A DNA stretch of 8,379 nucleotides from Bacteroidales bacterium (GCA_013335275.1 JAAXVX010000050.1:1-8379), one strand, 5' to 3'; positions 1 through 6,579 are shown, counted from the first letter of the stretch. Numbers and translations: made by a program. Notes: generated by a model from the sequence alone, not told the origin.

Positions 1-129
1 AATGTATGCAAATTCACTTATTATTATATTATTGCCTAAAAAAATCTTCTCCGGTTTAATAAAAGACACCGGTTGATAGATGTCAACATTTTTTCCTATT
101 CGGGCAAATTTGATATCGTTCATTTTCAT
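1..129 (-). CDS. Hexapeptide-repeat (left-handed beta-helix) acyltransferase, N-terminal fragment, cut by the window edge
   Basis: An open frame starts at the ATG at 127-129 and runs without a stop to the left edge, giving 43 codons; a second in-frame ATG lies at 121-123. The peptide begins MKMNDIKFARIGKNVDIYQP and goes on with turns such as IGKNVDIY, IKPEKIFLGNNIII and SEFAYI. This spacing of Ile/Leu-Gly-x-Asn is that of the first coils of a left-handed beta-helix acyltransferase (the LbetaH/WbbJ-like group). It starts straight into the coils, without the Rossmann-like sugar-binding domain that PglD-type enzymes carry in front. The start is only 5 bp after legC, whose two tandem TAA stops lie between, so the two are probably co-transcribed. 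From this position I infer acetylation of the 4-amino sugar made by LegB and LegC, or O-acetylation of the glycan. Family is likely; substrate is inference. Confidence 0.7.
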   Translation of the reverse strand, partial: MKMNDIKFARIGKNVDIYQPVSFIKPEKIFLGNNIIISEFAYI

Positions 130-134
130 GGTTA

Positions 135-1283
135 TTACAATATTACACTACTAGGAATATTTACAACCCTGTCGGCCAGCCATTCAGAATTAGTTAAATC
201 ACTGCACTGGCAGTTCTCAAACATAGGTAACTCATTCATTAATTTCCATATAGGGCGAGTCATAACGCCTTGGCTATTAGACTCGGTAAGGAAAAGATCC
301 CTCTCTGCTTTAGATTCTAATATTATGACGTTAAGCCAATAATTCGATATGCAATTCTCAGGCTCTATAAAGAAAAAGATTCCTTTCTCCTTGAAAAATT
401 TCTGATAGGTGTGTGCAACGCTTCTTTTTCGTTCGATGAATAAGTTTAAATTCTCTAACTGAGCGACTCCCAAAGCTGCATTAATATTAGGCATACGGTA
501 ATTATAACCTATATCGTCATGCACGAATTCCCAGGGGTGAGGAACCTTTGCTTGTGTTGTTATATGCTTTGCCTTATTTGCCAACTCTTCATCTTCAAAC
601 AGCAACATTCCACCACCGCCTGTTGTAATGGTTTTATTGCCGTTAAAACTGAGAATACCTATTTTACCAAATGTACCGGTGTGTTTCCCCTTATAATAAC
701 TGCCAAGACTCTCAGCAGCATCTTCAACAAGAGCGATTTTATATTTATTGCATATAAGTGCAATATCGTCAATCCTGCAGGGATGTCCAAAGGTATGCAT
801 TGGAACACAGGCTTTTATCTGCTTTCCTGTTTTGATATTATAGCATCCATCTTCTTTAATTTCTGTCTCTTTTGAAAGAAATGCTTCGAGAGAACCGGGG
901 CTTAATCCCATTGTGTCTTTATCAACGTCAATAAATACAGGTTTAGCTCCGCAATAACTTATTGCATTAGCTGTCGCGATGAACGTAAGTGGCTGGGTTA
1001 TAACTTCGTCATTATTACTAACGCCCATGAGTTTTAATGCAATGTGCAGTGCATTAGTTCCACTCACACATACAACCGCTTTTTTTGAACCTGTATACTC
1101 CGCAATTTTTTTTTCGAAAAGATCTACATATTTCCCTACGCTGGATACAAAGGTTGAGTCGATGCAGTCGTTCAGATATTTTTTTTCATTTCCGATAAAC
1201 AACGGTTCATGTAAAAAAACAGGTGCTGCAGGTTTGTTATAAATTTCCCTTATTTTATCTATTATTAATTGATATTTTACCAT
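135..1283 (-). CDS. legC: LegC-type PLP-dependent nucleotide-sugar 4-aminotransferase
   Basis: This 382-residue protein is a DegT/DnrJ/EryC1 (fold-type I) aminotransferase of normal length. It should convert the 4-keto-6-deoxy nucleotide sugar made by LegB into the 4-amino sugar in the cytoplasm, with pyridoxal phosphate and an amino donor, usually glutamate. Visible marks are the substrate-loop phrase TFVSSVGKYVD (44-54), the phosphate-binding region SGTNALH (74-80), LTFIATANA (99-107), HTFGHP (163-168), the cofactor-ring aspartate in VEDAAESLGSYYKG (Asp188), and the internal aldimine lysine in SFNGNKTITTGGGGM (Lys217). These phrases match LegC proteins of legionaminate clusters better than generic WecE or ArnB enzymes. 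The ATG lies 2 bp after the legB stop; no Shine-Dalgarno is present. It ends in tandem TAA stops. The first third carries several homopolymer runs, including A9 on the coding strand at 1106-1114. The LegC subfamily call is from recognition, not a search; a role in a bacillosamine- or viosamine-type pathway remains possible. Confidence 0.9.
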   Translation of the reverse strand: MVKYQLIIDKIREIYNKPAAPVFLHEPLFIGNEKKYLNDCIDSTFVSSVGKYVDLFEKKIAEYTGSKKAVVCVSGTNALHIALKLMGVSNNDEVITQPLTFIATANAISYCGAKPVFIDVDKDTMGLSPGSLEAFLSKETEIKEDGCYNIKTGKQIKACVPMHTFGHPCRIDDIALICNKYKIALVEDAAESLGSYYKGKHTGTFGKIGILSFNGNKTITTGGGGMLLFEDEELANKAKHITTQAKVPHPWEFVHDDIGYNYRMPNINAALGVAQLENLNLFIERKRSVAHTYQKFFKEKGIFFFIEPENCISNYWLNVIILESKAERDLFLTESNSQGVMTRPIWKLMNELPMFENCQCSDLTNSEWLADRVVNIPSSVIL

Positions 1284-1285
1284 TA

Positions 1286-2263
1286 TTAAAGATTATAAAT
1301 GGTTGCTTTGTATTTCTTTAAATTATCGGGATTGGAAAACCAACTGCAGGTTTCAATTAATCCTTGTTGAATAGTATAGCCGGGTGTAAAACCGGTTAGT
1401 TCTTTTATAAGGGTATTATCTCCCCATAACCGGAATACCTCTGATTTCTCCGGACGCACTCTCTGATTTTCGGTTATAAACTTCACATTAGAATTCATGA
1501 TCTGTTTAATTAAATCCAGAGTATCCTTCATCGATATTTCAAAGTTGGAGGCAATATTCACCTCTTTTCCAATTGTAGAATCGTTCTGAGCTATAGCAAT
1601 AAAACCGGCGCAGGTATCTTTGACAAAATTGAAATCGCGGGTAGGAGTGAGGTCTCCTAGCTTAATCTCCTTGATTCCGTTTGCTATTTGTGTAATAATG
1701 GTTGGTATAATTGCTCTGGCAGATTGTCGGGGGCCATATGTATTAAAAGGGCGGGCAACAGTAACAGGTAAATTGAATGCATTGAAAAAACTCATAGCCA
1801 TTGCGTCGGCGCCAATTTTAGATGCAGAATAAGGAGATTGTGGTTGCTTAGGATGTTTTTCATCAATTGGCACATATTGGGCTGTTCCGTATACCTCAGA
1901 TGTAGAAGTGTGAATGACCCGGATGTTCCCATTTTCTTTAGCTGCCTGGCATATGTTCAATGTCCCTTTTACATTAGTGTCAACATAACTATCGGGAGCT
2001 ACATAAGAATATGGAATGGCTATTAATGCGGCCAAATGAAAAATCAAATCGATGTTTTTAGTAATCTCTTTGCAAAAATGTGGGTCACGAATGTCGCCTG
2101 AGACTACTTCAAGATTGGAGTTTGCCGGTATGTCTTCAAGCCATCCCCAGTAGTTAAATGAGTTATAATATGACAAGGCTCTAACCTGATTCCCTTGCTT
2201 AAGCAGCATCTCTGTCAAGTGTGAGCCAATAAAGCCATCGGCTCCTGTAACTAAAATTCTCAT
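1286..2263 (-). CDS. legB: LegB-type NAD-dependent nucleotide-sugar 4,6-dehydratase
   Basis: This 325-residue extended short-chain dehydrogenase/reductase should turn UDP- or GDP-GlcNAc into the 4-keto-6-deoxy sugar, the first step of legionaminic acid or bacillosamine-type synthesis. The NAD-binding motif GADGFIG sits at 7-13, followed by HLAALIAIP (76-84). The dehydratase active-site phrase is TSEVYG at 121-126 and the catalytic pair is YSASK (Tyr145, Lys149). ARPFNTYGPRQSARA and the C-terminal RPEKSEVFRLWGDN are characteristic of LegB. I chose the ATG at 2261-2263, which gives the usual family start MRILVTGADGFIG. An in-frame ATG at 2303-2305 would add 14 residues (MGVTEHLYLTDKTA) that family members do not normally have, but it cannot be excluded. 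The gene lies 2 bp before legC. It is separated from the upstream regulator by 163 bp holding two hairpins; I could not find a convincing promoter between the terminator and this start. Confidence 0.9.
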   Translation of the reverse strand: MRILVTGADGFIGSHLTEMLLKQGNQVRALSYYNSFNYWGWLEDIPANSNLEVVSGDIRDPHFCKEITKNIDLIFHLAALIAIPYSYVAPDSYVDTNVKGTLNICQAAKENGNIRVIHTSTSEVYGTAQYVPIDEKHPKQPQSPYSASKIGADAMAMSFFNAFNLPVTVARPFNTYGPRQSARAIIPTIITQIANGIKEIKLGDLTPTRDFNFVKDTCAGFIAIAQNDSTIGKEVNIASNFEISMKDTLDLIKQIMNSNVKFITENQRVRPEKSEVFRLWGDNTLIKELTGFTPGYTIQQGLIETCSWFSNPDNLKKYKATIYNL

Positions 2264-2333
2264 TGCTGTTTTATCTGTTAAATACAAATGTTCCGTCACT
2301 CCCATTTAGAGTAACGTTATGGTATAGATATAT

Positions 2334-2374
2334 AAAAATGCTTCAAAAAGCGGGGAGCCACTTTTTGAAGCATT
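2334..2374 (-). terminator. Intrinsic terminator between the regulator gene and legB
   Basis: A perfect 14-bp inverted repeat has arms AATGCTTCAAAAAG (2337-2350 on the plus strand) and CTTTTTGAAGCATT (2361-2374), with a 10-nt loop. Read on the minus strand, the arm nearer legB runs into a five-T tract (2338-2334), as expected of a rho-independent terminator. The stem is AT-rich with only four GC pairs, and the T tract partly overlaps the stem base, so efficiency may be moderate. On the plus strand the T-rich stretch is less close, so it points mainly leftwards. It lies about 50 bp after the regulator stop and about 70 bp before the legB start. It could end the upstream transcript or be a regulated attenuator. 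Confidence 0.75.
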
Positions 2375-2390
2375 ATGTTCTTTTTCCGTC

Positions 2391-2416
2391 AGACCTAAAC
2401 AAAAGGGTTTTGGTCT
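2391..2416 (-). repeat. Imperfect hairpin directly after the regulator stop codon
   Basis: The arms AGACCTAAAC (2391-2400) and GTTTTGGTCT (2407-2416) pair in nine of ten positions with a single T-T mismatch, around a six-nt loop. It begins 11 bp after the regulator stop and ends 16 bp before the terminator stem. No T tract follows on the minus strand, so it is not a terminator by itself. It may protect the transcript 3' end or act together with the next hairpin; either role is inference. Confidence 0.45.
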
Positions 2417-2426
2417 TATCGGGGAT

Positions 2427-2912
2427 TTATTGTTCAGCTTCTGAAGGGGAGACTGCAATGTATCGGATTTTGAACGACACACTCTCCTCGGCCTTTCTTA
2501 CCAGCTTGTTTAGAAAGTCATAGTCAAAATTTGTTCCAACCAGAAGAAGGTCGATTACATTACCGGGATTTCCCTGAGCAAAATCGTTTATTATATAGCC
2601 TTTCTCAAGCTCTCCAATATGTGTTACAACATTATCAATAATTTCTTCAATACCTACATACTTAAGAAGTAAGTGATGTATATCTTTGAAATATGGATGT
2701 TTTGTGTTTGCCTGATAAATTTTTTTGTTCTGCGCTGTTTTGGATTCAAGAAGATTTGCTTCTTCAAAACGGTTAAGTTCCTGTCGAATTGAGTTTGTAC
2801 TCTCTCCGAACTCTGTCGCAAGATTACGAAGATATGCAGTAGTGTCGCTGTTGATAAAGAATTTTATCATCAGCTTTATACGAGTTTTGGAGGTAATTAA
2901 ACTTTCGAGCAT
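2427..2912 (-). CDS. Winged-helix transcriptional regulator with degenerate nucleotidyltransferase-like C-terminal domain
   Basis: This 161-residue cytoplasmic protein has two parts. Residues 1-70 form an ArsR/MarR-like winged helix: LITSKTRIKLMIKFF, then a helix-turn-helix around YLRNLATEFGESTNSIRQELNRFEEANLL (27-55), then a wing ending in YQANTKHP. Residues 85-155 resemble a small nucleotidyltransferase fold: KYVGIEEIID, a loop DFAQGNPGN (110-118) and a strand VIDLLLVG (119-126). In active enzymes the loop is usually GSxARG and the strand DxDLLvvG; here the first aspartate position is Val119 and only Asp121 remains, so catalysis is unlikely. Small proteins of this kind recur in Bacteroidota polysaccharide clusters, usually labelled ArsR-like. 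It sits alone between the export module and the sugar genes, 104 bp after wzz, with a candidate promoter and an inverted repeat in front and a terminator behind. The start is the only reasonable ATG before the winged helix. Regulation of this locus, including itself, is inferred. Confidence 0.8.
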   Translation of the reverse strand: MLESLITSKTRIKLMIKFFINSDTTAYLRNLATEFGESTNSIRQELNRFEEANLLESKTAQNKKIYQANTKHPYFKDIHHLLLKYVGIEEIIDNVVTHIGELEKGYIINDFAQGNPGNVIDLLLVGTNFDYDFLNKLVRKAEESVSFKIRYIAVSPSEAEQ

Positions 2913-2916
2913 AACT

Positions 2917-2937
2917 TTGAGTATATTTATTACTCAA
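2917..2937. promoter_or_regulatory. Perfect inverted repeat in the regulator leader, candidate operator
   Basis: The arms TTGAGTA (2917-2923) and TACTCAA (2931-2937) are perfect reverse complements around a 7-nt AT-only spacer, giving a 21-bp dyad. Its edge is 4 bp before the ATG of the winged-helix regulator and it lies downstream of the candidate promoter. Winged-helix dimers usually bind sites of this size and symmetry, so autoregulation is a reasonable inference. Alternatively, the leader RNA may fold here and block translation initiation. The region is AT-rich, so a chance palindrome is possible. Confidence 0.5.
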
Positions 2938-2973
2938 TAATGGAACGAAATTAGATAATAATTTTGTTAATTC

Positions 2974-3004
2974 AAAATATATTAAGCTAAACCAGTTCTC
3001 CAAA
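2974..3004 (-). promoter_or_regulatory. Candidate Bacteroidota-type promoter for the regulator gene
   Basis: On the minus strand TTTG (3004-3001) is followed after 19 bp by TATATTTT (2981-2974), which matches seven of eight positions of the Bacteroides -7 consensus TAnnTTTG; the upstream element matches the -33 TTTG consensus. Transcription would start near 2967, giving a leader of roughly 55 nt that contains the inverted repeat. The elements are short and the gap is AT-rich, so this is a candidate only. Confidence 0.4.
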
Positions 3005-3016
3005 ACTTCGATATGA

Positions 3017-4177
3017 CTAATTGATTTTTGGAATAAAACGATAATTCCTGATGTCTGGGAAAAAATGGGATTCTAAATATGGAATAGTAAAGACGACTCC
3101 TATTCCGAGGATGAATCCCAAAAAAGTATAAATGAATAGTATCACAGCCCTTTTTGGCTTACTCTTCTCATAAGGCACAACAACGGGCTCAATAACAGTA
3201 AGGACGGGCGTCGTTTCGGTAACCGCAATCTTCGCTTGCTCTTTCTGCTTTGCAAGTTCAGTGTAAATATTGAGTAGGAGGGTATATTCAGATGTTAATT
3301 TCTCTTCCTGGGTTTTAGCGACTGCAGATGATAAGCTTTTATTAGCATCCCTGTATTTTGCAAGTTCCTCCTGTTTTGATTCAAAATTTCGTTTGCTTTC
3401 TTCATAACTTTTCTCAACAAAAACCAGATTGTTTGCAACTTTTGCTATTTTGAACTCTGTAATATATTTTTGCAATAGTTCCTGACCTTTCTGTGCAAGT
3501 TCCGCTGCTGCAAGTGGTTCTGTCATGCTGGCGCTTAAAGAGGCGTATCCGTCTTTTGTGTTAACTGTTATCGATAAATTCCCGCTTAAAATTTTGAGAA
3601 TATTTTTTTCTTTTTCAGTCAATGACTGAATTGAAGCACTGTCGGATTTTGAATTTGGATCTTCGGATTTCCCTTTAATTGCTCCAATAATAACACCGGG
3701 TAATCCAATTGTGAATTTTTTTAAAGTTGCCGGAAGGTTAAACTTCTGATATTTTTTATCAGTATAATAATCATAAAGCGTTATTGGCTGTTCGGCAACA
3801 CTGAAGTGGAATTTGGAATAAATTAACTCTTTTTGGAAATTGATGTTTGTCATAATTTTGGGATATACGGAAGGCGATAACACCTCACCCGAACTTAGAC
3901 TTCCCAGGTTAATGCCTGCCATCGCGGCAAGTCCTCCTAAACTTCCGCTTGTACTCTTCTGTCCGGTCTGAGGAACCATTGTACAGGATGCAGTATAAAT
4001 ATTAGGAGAAGATATTGCAATAAAAAAACCAATAGCAGCAAAAACAACTGTTACTAATATAATAAACTTACGATTTCTCCAGAGTTTTTGAATTATTTCA
4101 ACAATATCAATTTCGTCATGGTTGTCTTTTGAATTGTTATCAACCATTTTATCCTGATTCTGTGTGTAGTTCTCCAT
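3017..4177 (-). CDS. wzz: Wzz-type chain-length determinant / polysaccharide co-polymerase, without kinase domain
   Basis: This 386-residue inner-membrane protein has the Wzz layout: a charged cytoplasmic head, transmembrane segment at about 38-56 (FIILVTVVFAAIGFFIAIS), a long periplasmic region, and a second transmembrane segment at about 344-366 (AVILFIYTFLGFILGIG). The proline-rich phrase PVVVPYEKSKPKR just before the second segment is the family hallmark. The stretch around 245-315 is rich in Lys, Glu and Gln and should form the periplasmic helical hairpin. After the second segment only about 20 residues remain, so there is no Wzc-type tyrosine kinase domain. Its role is to set polymer length and to work with the outer-membrane exporter. 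The ATG comes 3 bp after the stop of the Wza-type gene, so the two are translationally close. It is the only gene here ending in TAG. Gene symbol is by family. Confidence 0.88.
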   Translation of the reverse strand: MENYTQNQDKMVDNNSKDNHDEIDIVEIIQKLWRNRKFIILVTVVFAAIGFFIAISSPNIYTASCTMVPQTGQKSTSGSLGGLAAMAGINLGSLSSGEVLSPSVYPKIMTNINFQKELIYSKFHFSVAEQPITLYDYYTDKKYQKFNLPATLKKFTIGLPGVIIGAIKGKSEDPNSKSDSASIQSLTEKEKNILKILSGNLSITVNTKDGYASLSASMTEPLAAAELAQKGQELLQKYITEFKIAKVANNLVFVEKSYEESKRNFESKQEELAKYRDANKSLSSAVAKTQEEKLTSEYTLLLNIYTELAKQKEQAKIAVTETTPVLTVIEPVVVPYEKSKPKRAVILFIYTFLGFILGIGVVFTIPYLESHFFPDIRNYRFIPKIN

Positions 4178-4180
4178 CGT

Positions 4181-6562
4181 TTACGGTTTTAAAAGTGTTG
4201 TAACCATTAATGCAATAGATGACGCAGATGTTGCAAGCCCCATTATTTCAGCAAGAGATGCCCCTTTCCTTTCCGGTTTAAGCGGTATGATAATTTCGCA
4301 TCCGGGTTCGATATGTGATGTCAGGCCTTTCGATACTTTCCCGTTCATATATACAACATATACTTTGCTTTTTGAACCTCTGAATGCCAGTCCTCCGGCA
4401 TTGCTGATGTAATTGCCAATTGTCATTCCCCTAACGTAAGTAACAGCATTTGGGTACATTACAGCCCCTGAGATTTTAACTGTTCCGTTATATGTTGGGA
4501 TGTCAATAACATCACCTTCCCTCAGAACAATATCTTCATCTCCACCCGGATTTTCCATAGCTTTTGTCAGGTCTATTCCAACATAGTATGTTTCGCCAAG
4601 ATCGAGACTGTCTATTTTAATTGTGTCTTTTGTATTGGTACGGGTAAGTTTTAGTGTGGCCTCTACTCTGGCTCTTTCATCGGAATTCATACGACGGGTA
4701 AGCCTGGCTCCTTTTATGTAGGCAGATGATGTTACCCCGCCTGCTCTTTGAATTAACGAAGATATTCTCTCGTCTCTTTTTGTTTTTGGATATATTCCAC
4801 CGAACAATATTTCACCTCTTACAATTACATTTTGCTGTACTTCGTATCCAGGCGAACGCCTTACAGTTACAATATCGAACGGTTGTAACTTAAACTCTTT
4901 GTCGCCTGTAATTATAAGACCCTTTTCAAGAGAGAAGCTGAAGACTTCACTCTGAATAGGAGACTCACTTGTACTCATTGGGTTTTTTACCCTTCGCGAG
5001 ACGTCAATACGGGCTCTTGAGGCTGACTCCAGAAGGCCACCACCTCTTAATATAAGGTCGGAGATTGTTGCATTGTGGGCGTATGGATACCTGTCCGGAT
5101 TCTTAACCTCTCCCTGTAAGGTAACATAAAGTTTATCTCTAAGTTCATTTACAGATGGAACATAAAACCGGTCATTCTTTCTTAAAGTAATATCCGGTGT
5201 TTCTCCGTTAAGCAGTTTAGTAACATTTATTGACTCAACTGAATATGAAAGATCAGGGTTTTCCCTGTATAAAATGGCTCTCGGCAAATATGCGTCGCCC
5301 ATTGGGCCTTCTGCAATTGTTATGAGTTGTTTAAGTGTTTTTAGATTATCGTCAATTGCGTAAACTCCCGGGCGATAAACTGCTCCGGTAATCTCAATTT
5401 TATTTTCGTATTTATCCAGAATTGCTCCTACTTTAACAGTATCACCATCCACAATATTGAATGAGCTGTATTCACCGGCCTCTACTGTATATACTTTTAA
5501 TTCACTTACTCCCTTACGCTTTACCAGGAGATTCTTTTTATAGGCTTCACCCTTAAAACCGCCGGCAAAGTCAAGCAGGGTAGCAACGCTCTCCCCGTCT
5601 CGCATTTCGTAATGCATTGGTCTTCTCACCTCGCCTTTTACCACTACCATATTCCGGTATGGTTCAACTTTAACCAAATCTCCCTCTCTCAGGGAAATTT
5701 CTCCGCTAGTGTCGCCTTTTAGCAAGTATCCGTAAACATCTACCTGAGCAATCATTTTGCCGCCACGGAAAACTTTAATATCTCTTAGACTGCCTATTTC
5801 GTTTATCCCGCCTGCAGAGTAAAGAGCATGAAATACTGTAGCAAAAGATGATAAGGCATAAGTGCCGGGAACAGCCACTTCTCCCATAACATTTACCTGA
5901 ATGGTTCTTGTTTTCCCGAGAGAAACCCCTATGAATGTGCCTGGTTGGGCAGATGCCAGATCGGAGTATATTCTGCTGAATGCCTTTTTAATTCTTGATT
6001 TTGCTTCTCGAATCTGAAGGCCGCTAAGATGTATAGGGCCAATGTTTGGAACTACAATATTCCCGTCGGGAGATATTTTTTGAGTAAAATTAAGTTCCGA
6101 GTTGCCCCAAATATCTATCAATAGCTCATCTCCGGAGCCTAACATATAGCTTTCCGGAGTAGGCAGATTCATGTTTGGTTGGAATGTAAGATTCTCATTT
6201 GAAAAAATGCTCTTCCCGAATATACTGTCCTTTTTTGCTTTTGAGGCTTTTACGATATCATCCCATTTTGTTGGATCGGGAAAATTCATATTTTCCTCTC
6301 TCTCCCTATTCTCCCCGGCAGTTGTCTGAGTTCCTAGTGCAACCCCTTTCCCTTTAGCGTCATATGTAGCTTTAATTCGCTCTAATTGCTCTTTGGTTAC
6401 CCCTTTGCCAGCTAACTCTATCAGCACTTGTTCCTGGGTTTTACCTGAGGTACTGTACTTTTTGAGCTCGTCAATGACCTGTTGGTCGCTCAATTGTGCA
6501 AAAGCGGCTGATGTTATTAATACAGCAGCCGCAATAGTGAATAGTCTTTTTGCAAAGTTCAT
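4181..6562 (-). CDS. wza: Wza-type outer-membrane polysaccharide export protein with six SLBB-like repeats
   Basis: This 793-residue protein is about twice the length of E. coli Wza but normal for Bacteroidota. It starts with a signal peptide, MNFAKRLFTIAAAVLITSAA, with likely cleavage after AFA (22/23). No lipobox cysteine is present, unlike E. coli Wza. A short helical domain with two similar halves (25-68) follows. The polysaccharide-export domain spans about 134-215 and begins with PESYMLGSGDELLIDIWG. Then come six beta-grasp units, each opening with a phrase like GEVxxPGxY: near 222 (VNVMGEVAVPGTY), 305 (VVVKGEVRRP), 388 (IEITGAVYRPGVY), 478 (VTLQGEVKNP), 578 (VIVRGEILFGGIY) and 692 (VKISGAVMYP). 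The last 27 residues are hydrophobic to amphipathic and may be the outer-membrane helix. It should form the export channel joined to the Wzz protein. The start lies 17 bp after the dehydratase stop in an AT-only type gap without Shine-Dalgarno. Gene symbol is by family. Confidence 0.93.
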   Translation of the reverse strand: MNFAKRLFTIAAAVLITSAAFAQLSDQQVIDELKKYSTSGKTQEQVLIELAGKGVTKEQLERIKATYDAKGKGVALGTQTTAGENREREENMNFPDPTKWDDIVKASKAKKDSIFGKSIFSNENLTFQPNMNLPTPESYMLGSGDELLIDIWGNSELNFTQKISPDGNIVVPNIGPIHLSGLQIREAKSRIKKAFSRIYSDLASAQPGTFIGVSLGKTRTIQVNVMGEVAVPGTYALSSFATVFHALYSAGGINEIGSLRDIKVFRGGKMIAQVDVYGYLLKGDTSGEISLREGDLVKVEPYRNMVVVKGEVRRPMHYEMRDGESVATLLDFAGGFKGEAYKKNLLVKRKGVSELKVYTVEAGEYSSFNIVDGDTVKVGAILDKYENKIEITGAVYRPGVYAIDDNLKTLKQLITIAEGPMGDAYLPRAILYRENPDLSYSVESINVTKLLNGETPDITLRKNDRFYVPSVNELRDKLYVTLQGEVKNPDRYPYAHNATISDLILRGGGLLESASRARIDVSRRVKNPMSTSESPIQSEVFSFSLEKGLIITGDKEFKLQPFDIVTVRRSPGYEVQQNVIVRGEILFGGIYPKTKRDERISSLIQRAGGVTSSAYIKGARLTRRMNSDERARVEATLKLTRTNTKDTIKIDSLDLGETYYVGIDLTKAMENPGGDEDIVLREGDVIDIPTYNGTVKISGAVMYPNAVTYVRGMTIGNYISNAGGLAFRGSKSKVYVVYMNGKVSKGLTSHIEPGCEIIIPLKPERKGASLAEIMGLATSASSIALMVTTLLKP

Positions 6563-6579
6563 ATTTTCAATATAAAATA

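Noticed and set aside
73..1242. Plus-strand open frames of 87 to 118 codons opposite legC
   Set aside because: They lie opposite a clearly conserved aminotransferase, have no recognisable domain, and follow from the composition of the real gene.
2264..2305. Longer legB start at the ATG at 2303-2305
   Set aside because: The extra 14 residues precede the standard family start MRILVTGADGFIG and are not part of the NAD-binding fold; kept only as an alternative.
2264..2336. A Bacteroides-type promoter for legB, for example around AACATTTG
   Set aside because: The -7-like match lacks the first T and no TTTG lies at the right distance upstream, so it was not listed as a feature.
2433..2445. Small palindrome TTCAG-CTT-CTGAA near the end of the regulator gene
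   Set aside because: It is inside coding sequence, only 5 bp per arm, and no second copy was noticed.
6562..6579. Six-bp inverted repeat TATTTT / AAAATA before the Wza-type gene
   Set aside because: All pairs are A-T in an AT-only stretch, so it is likely chance and too weak for a hairpin.
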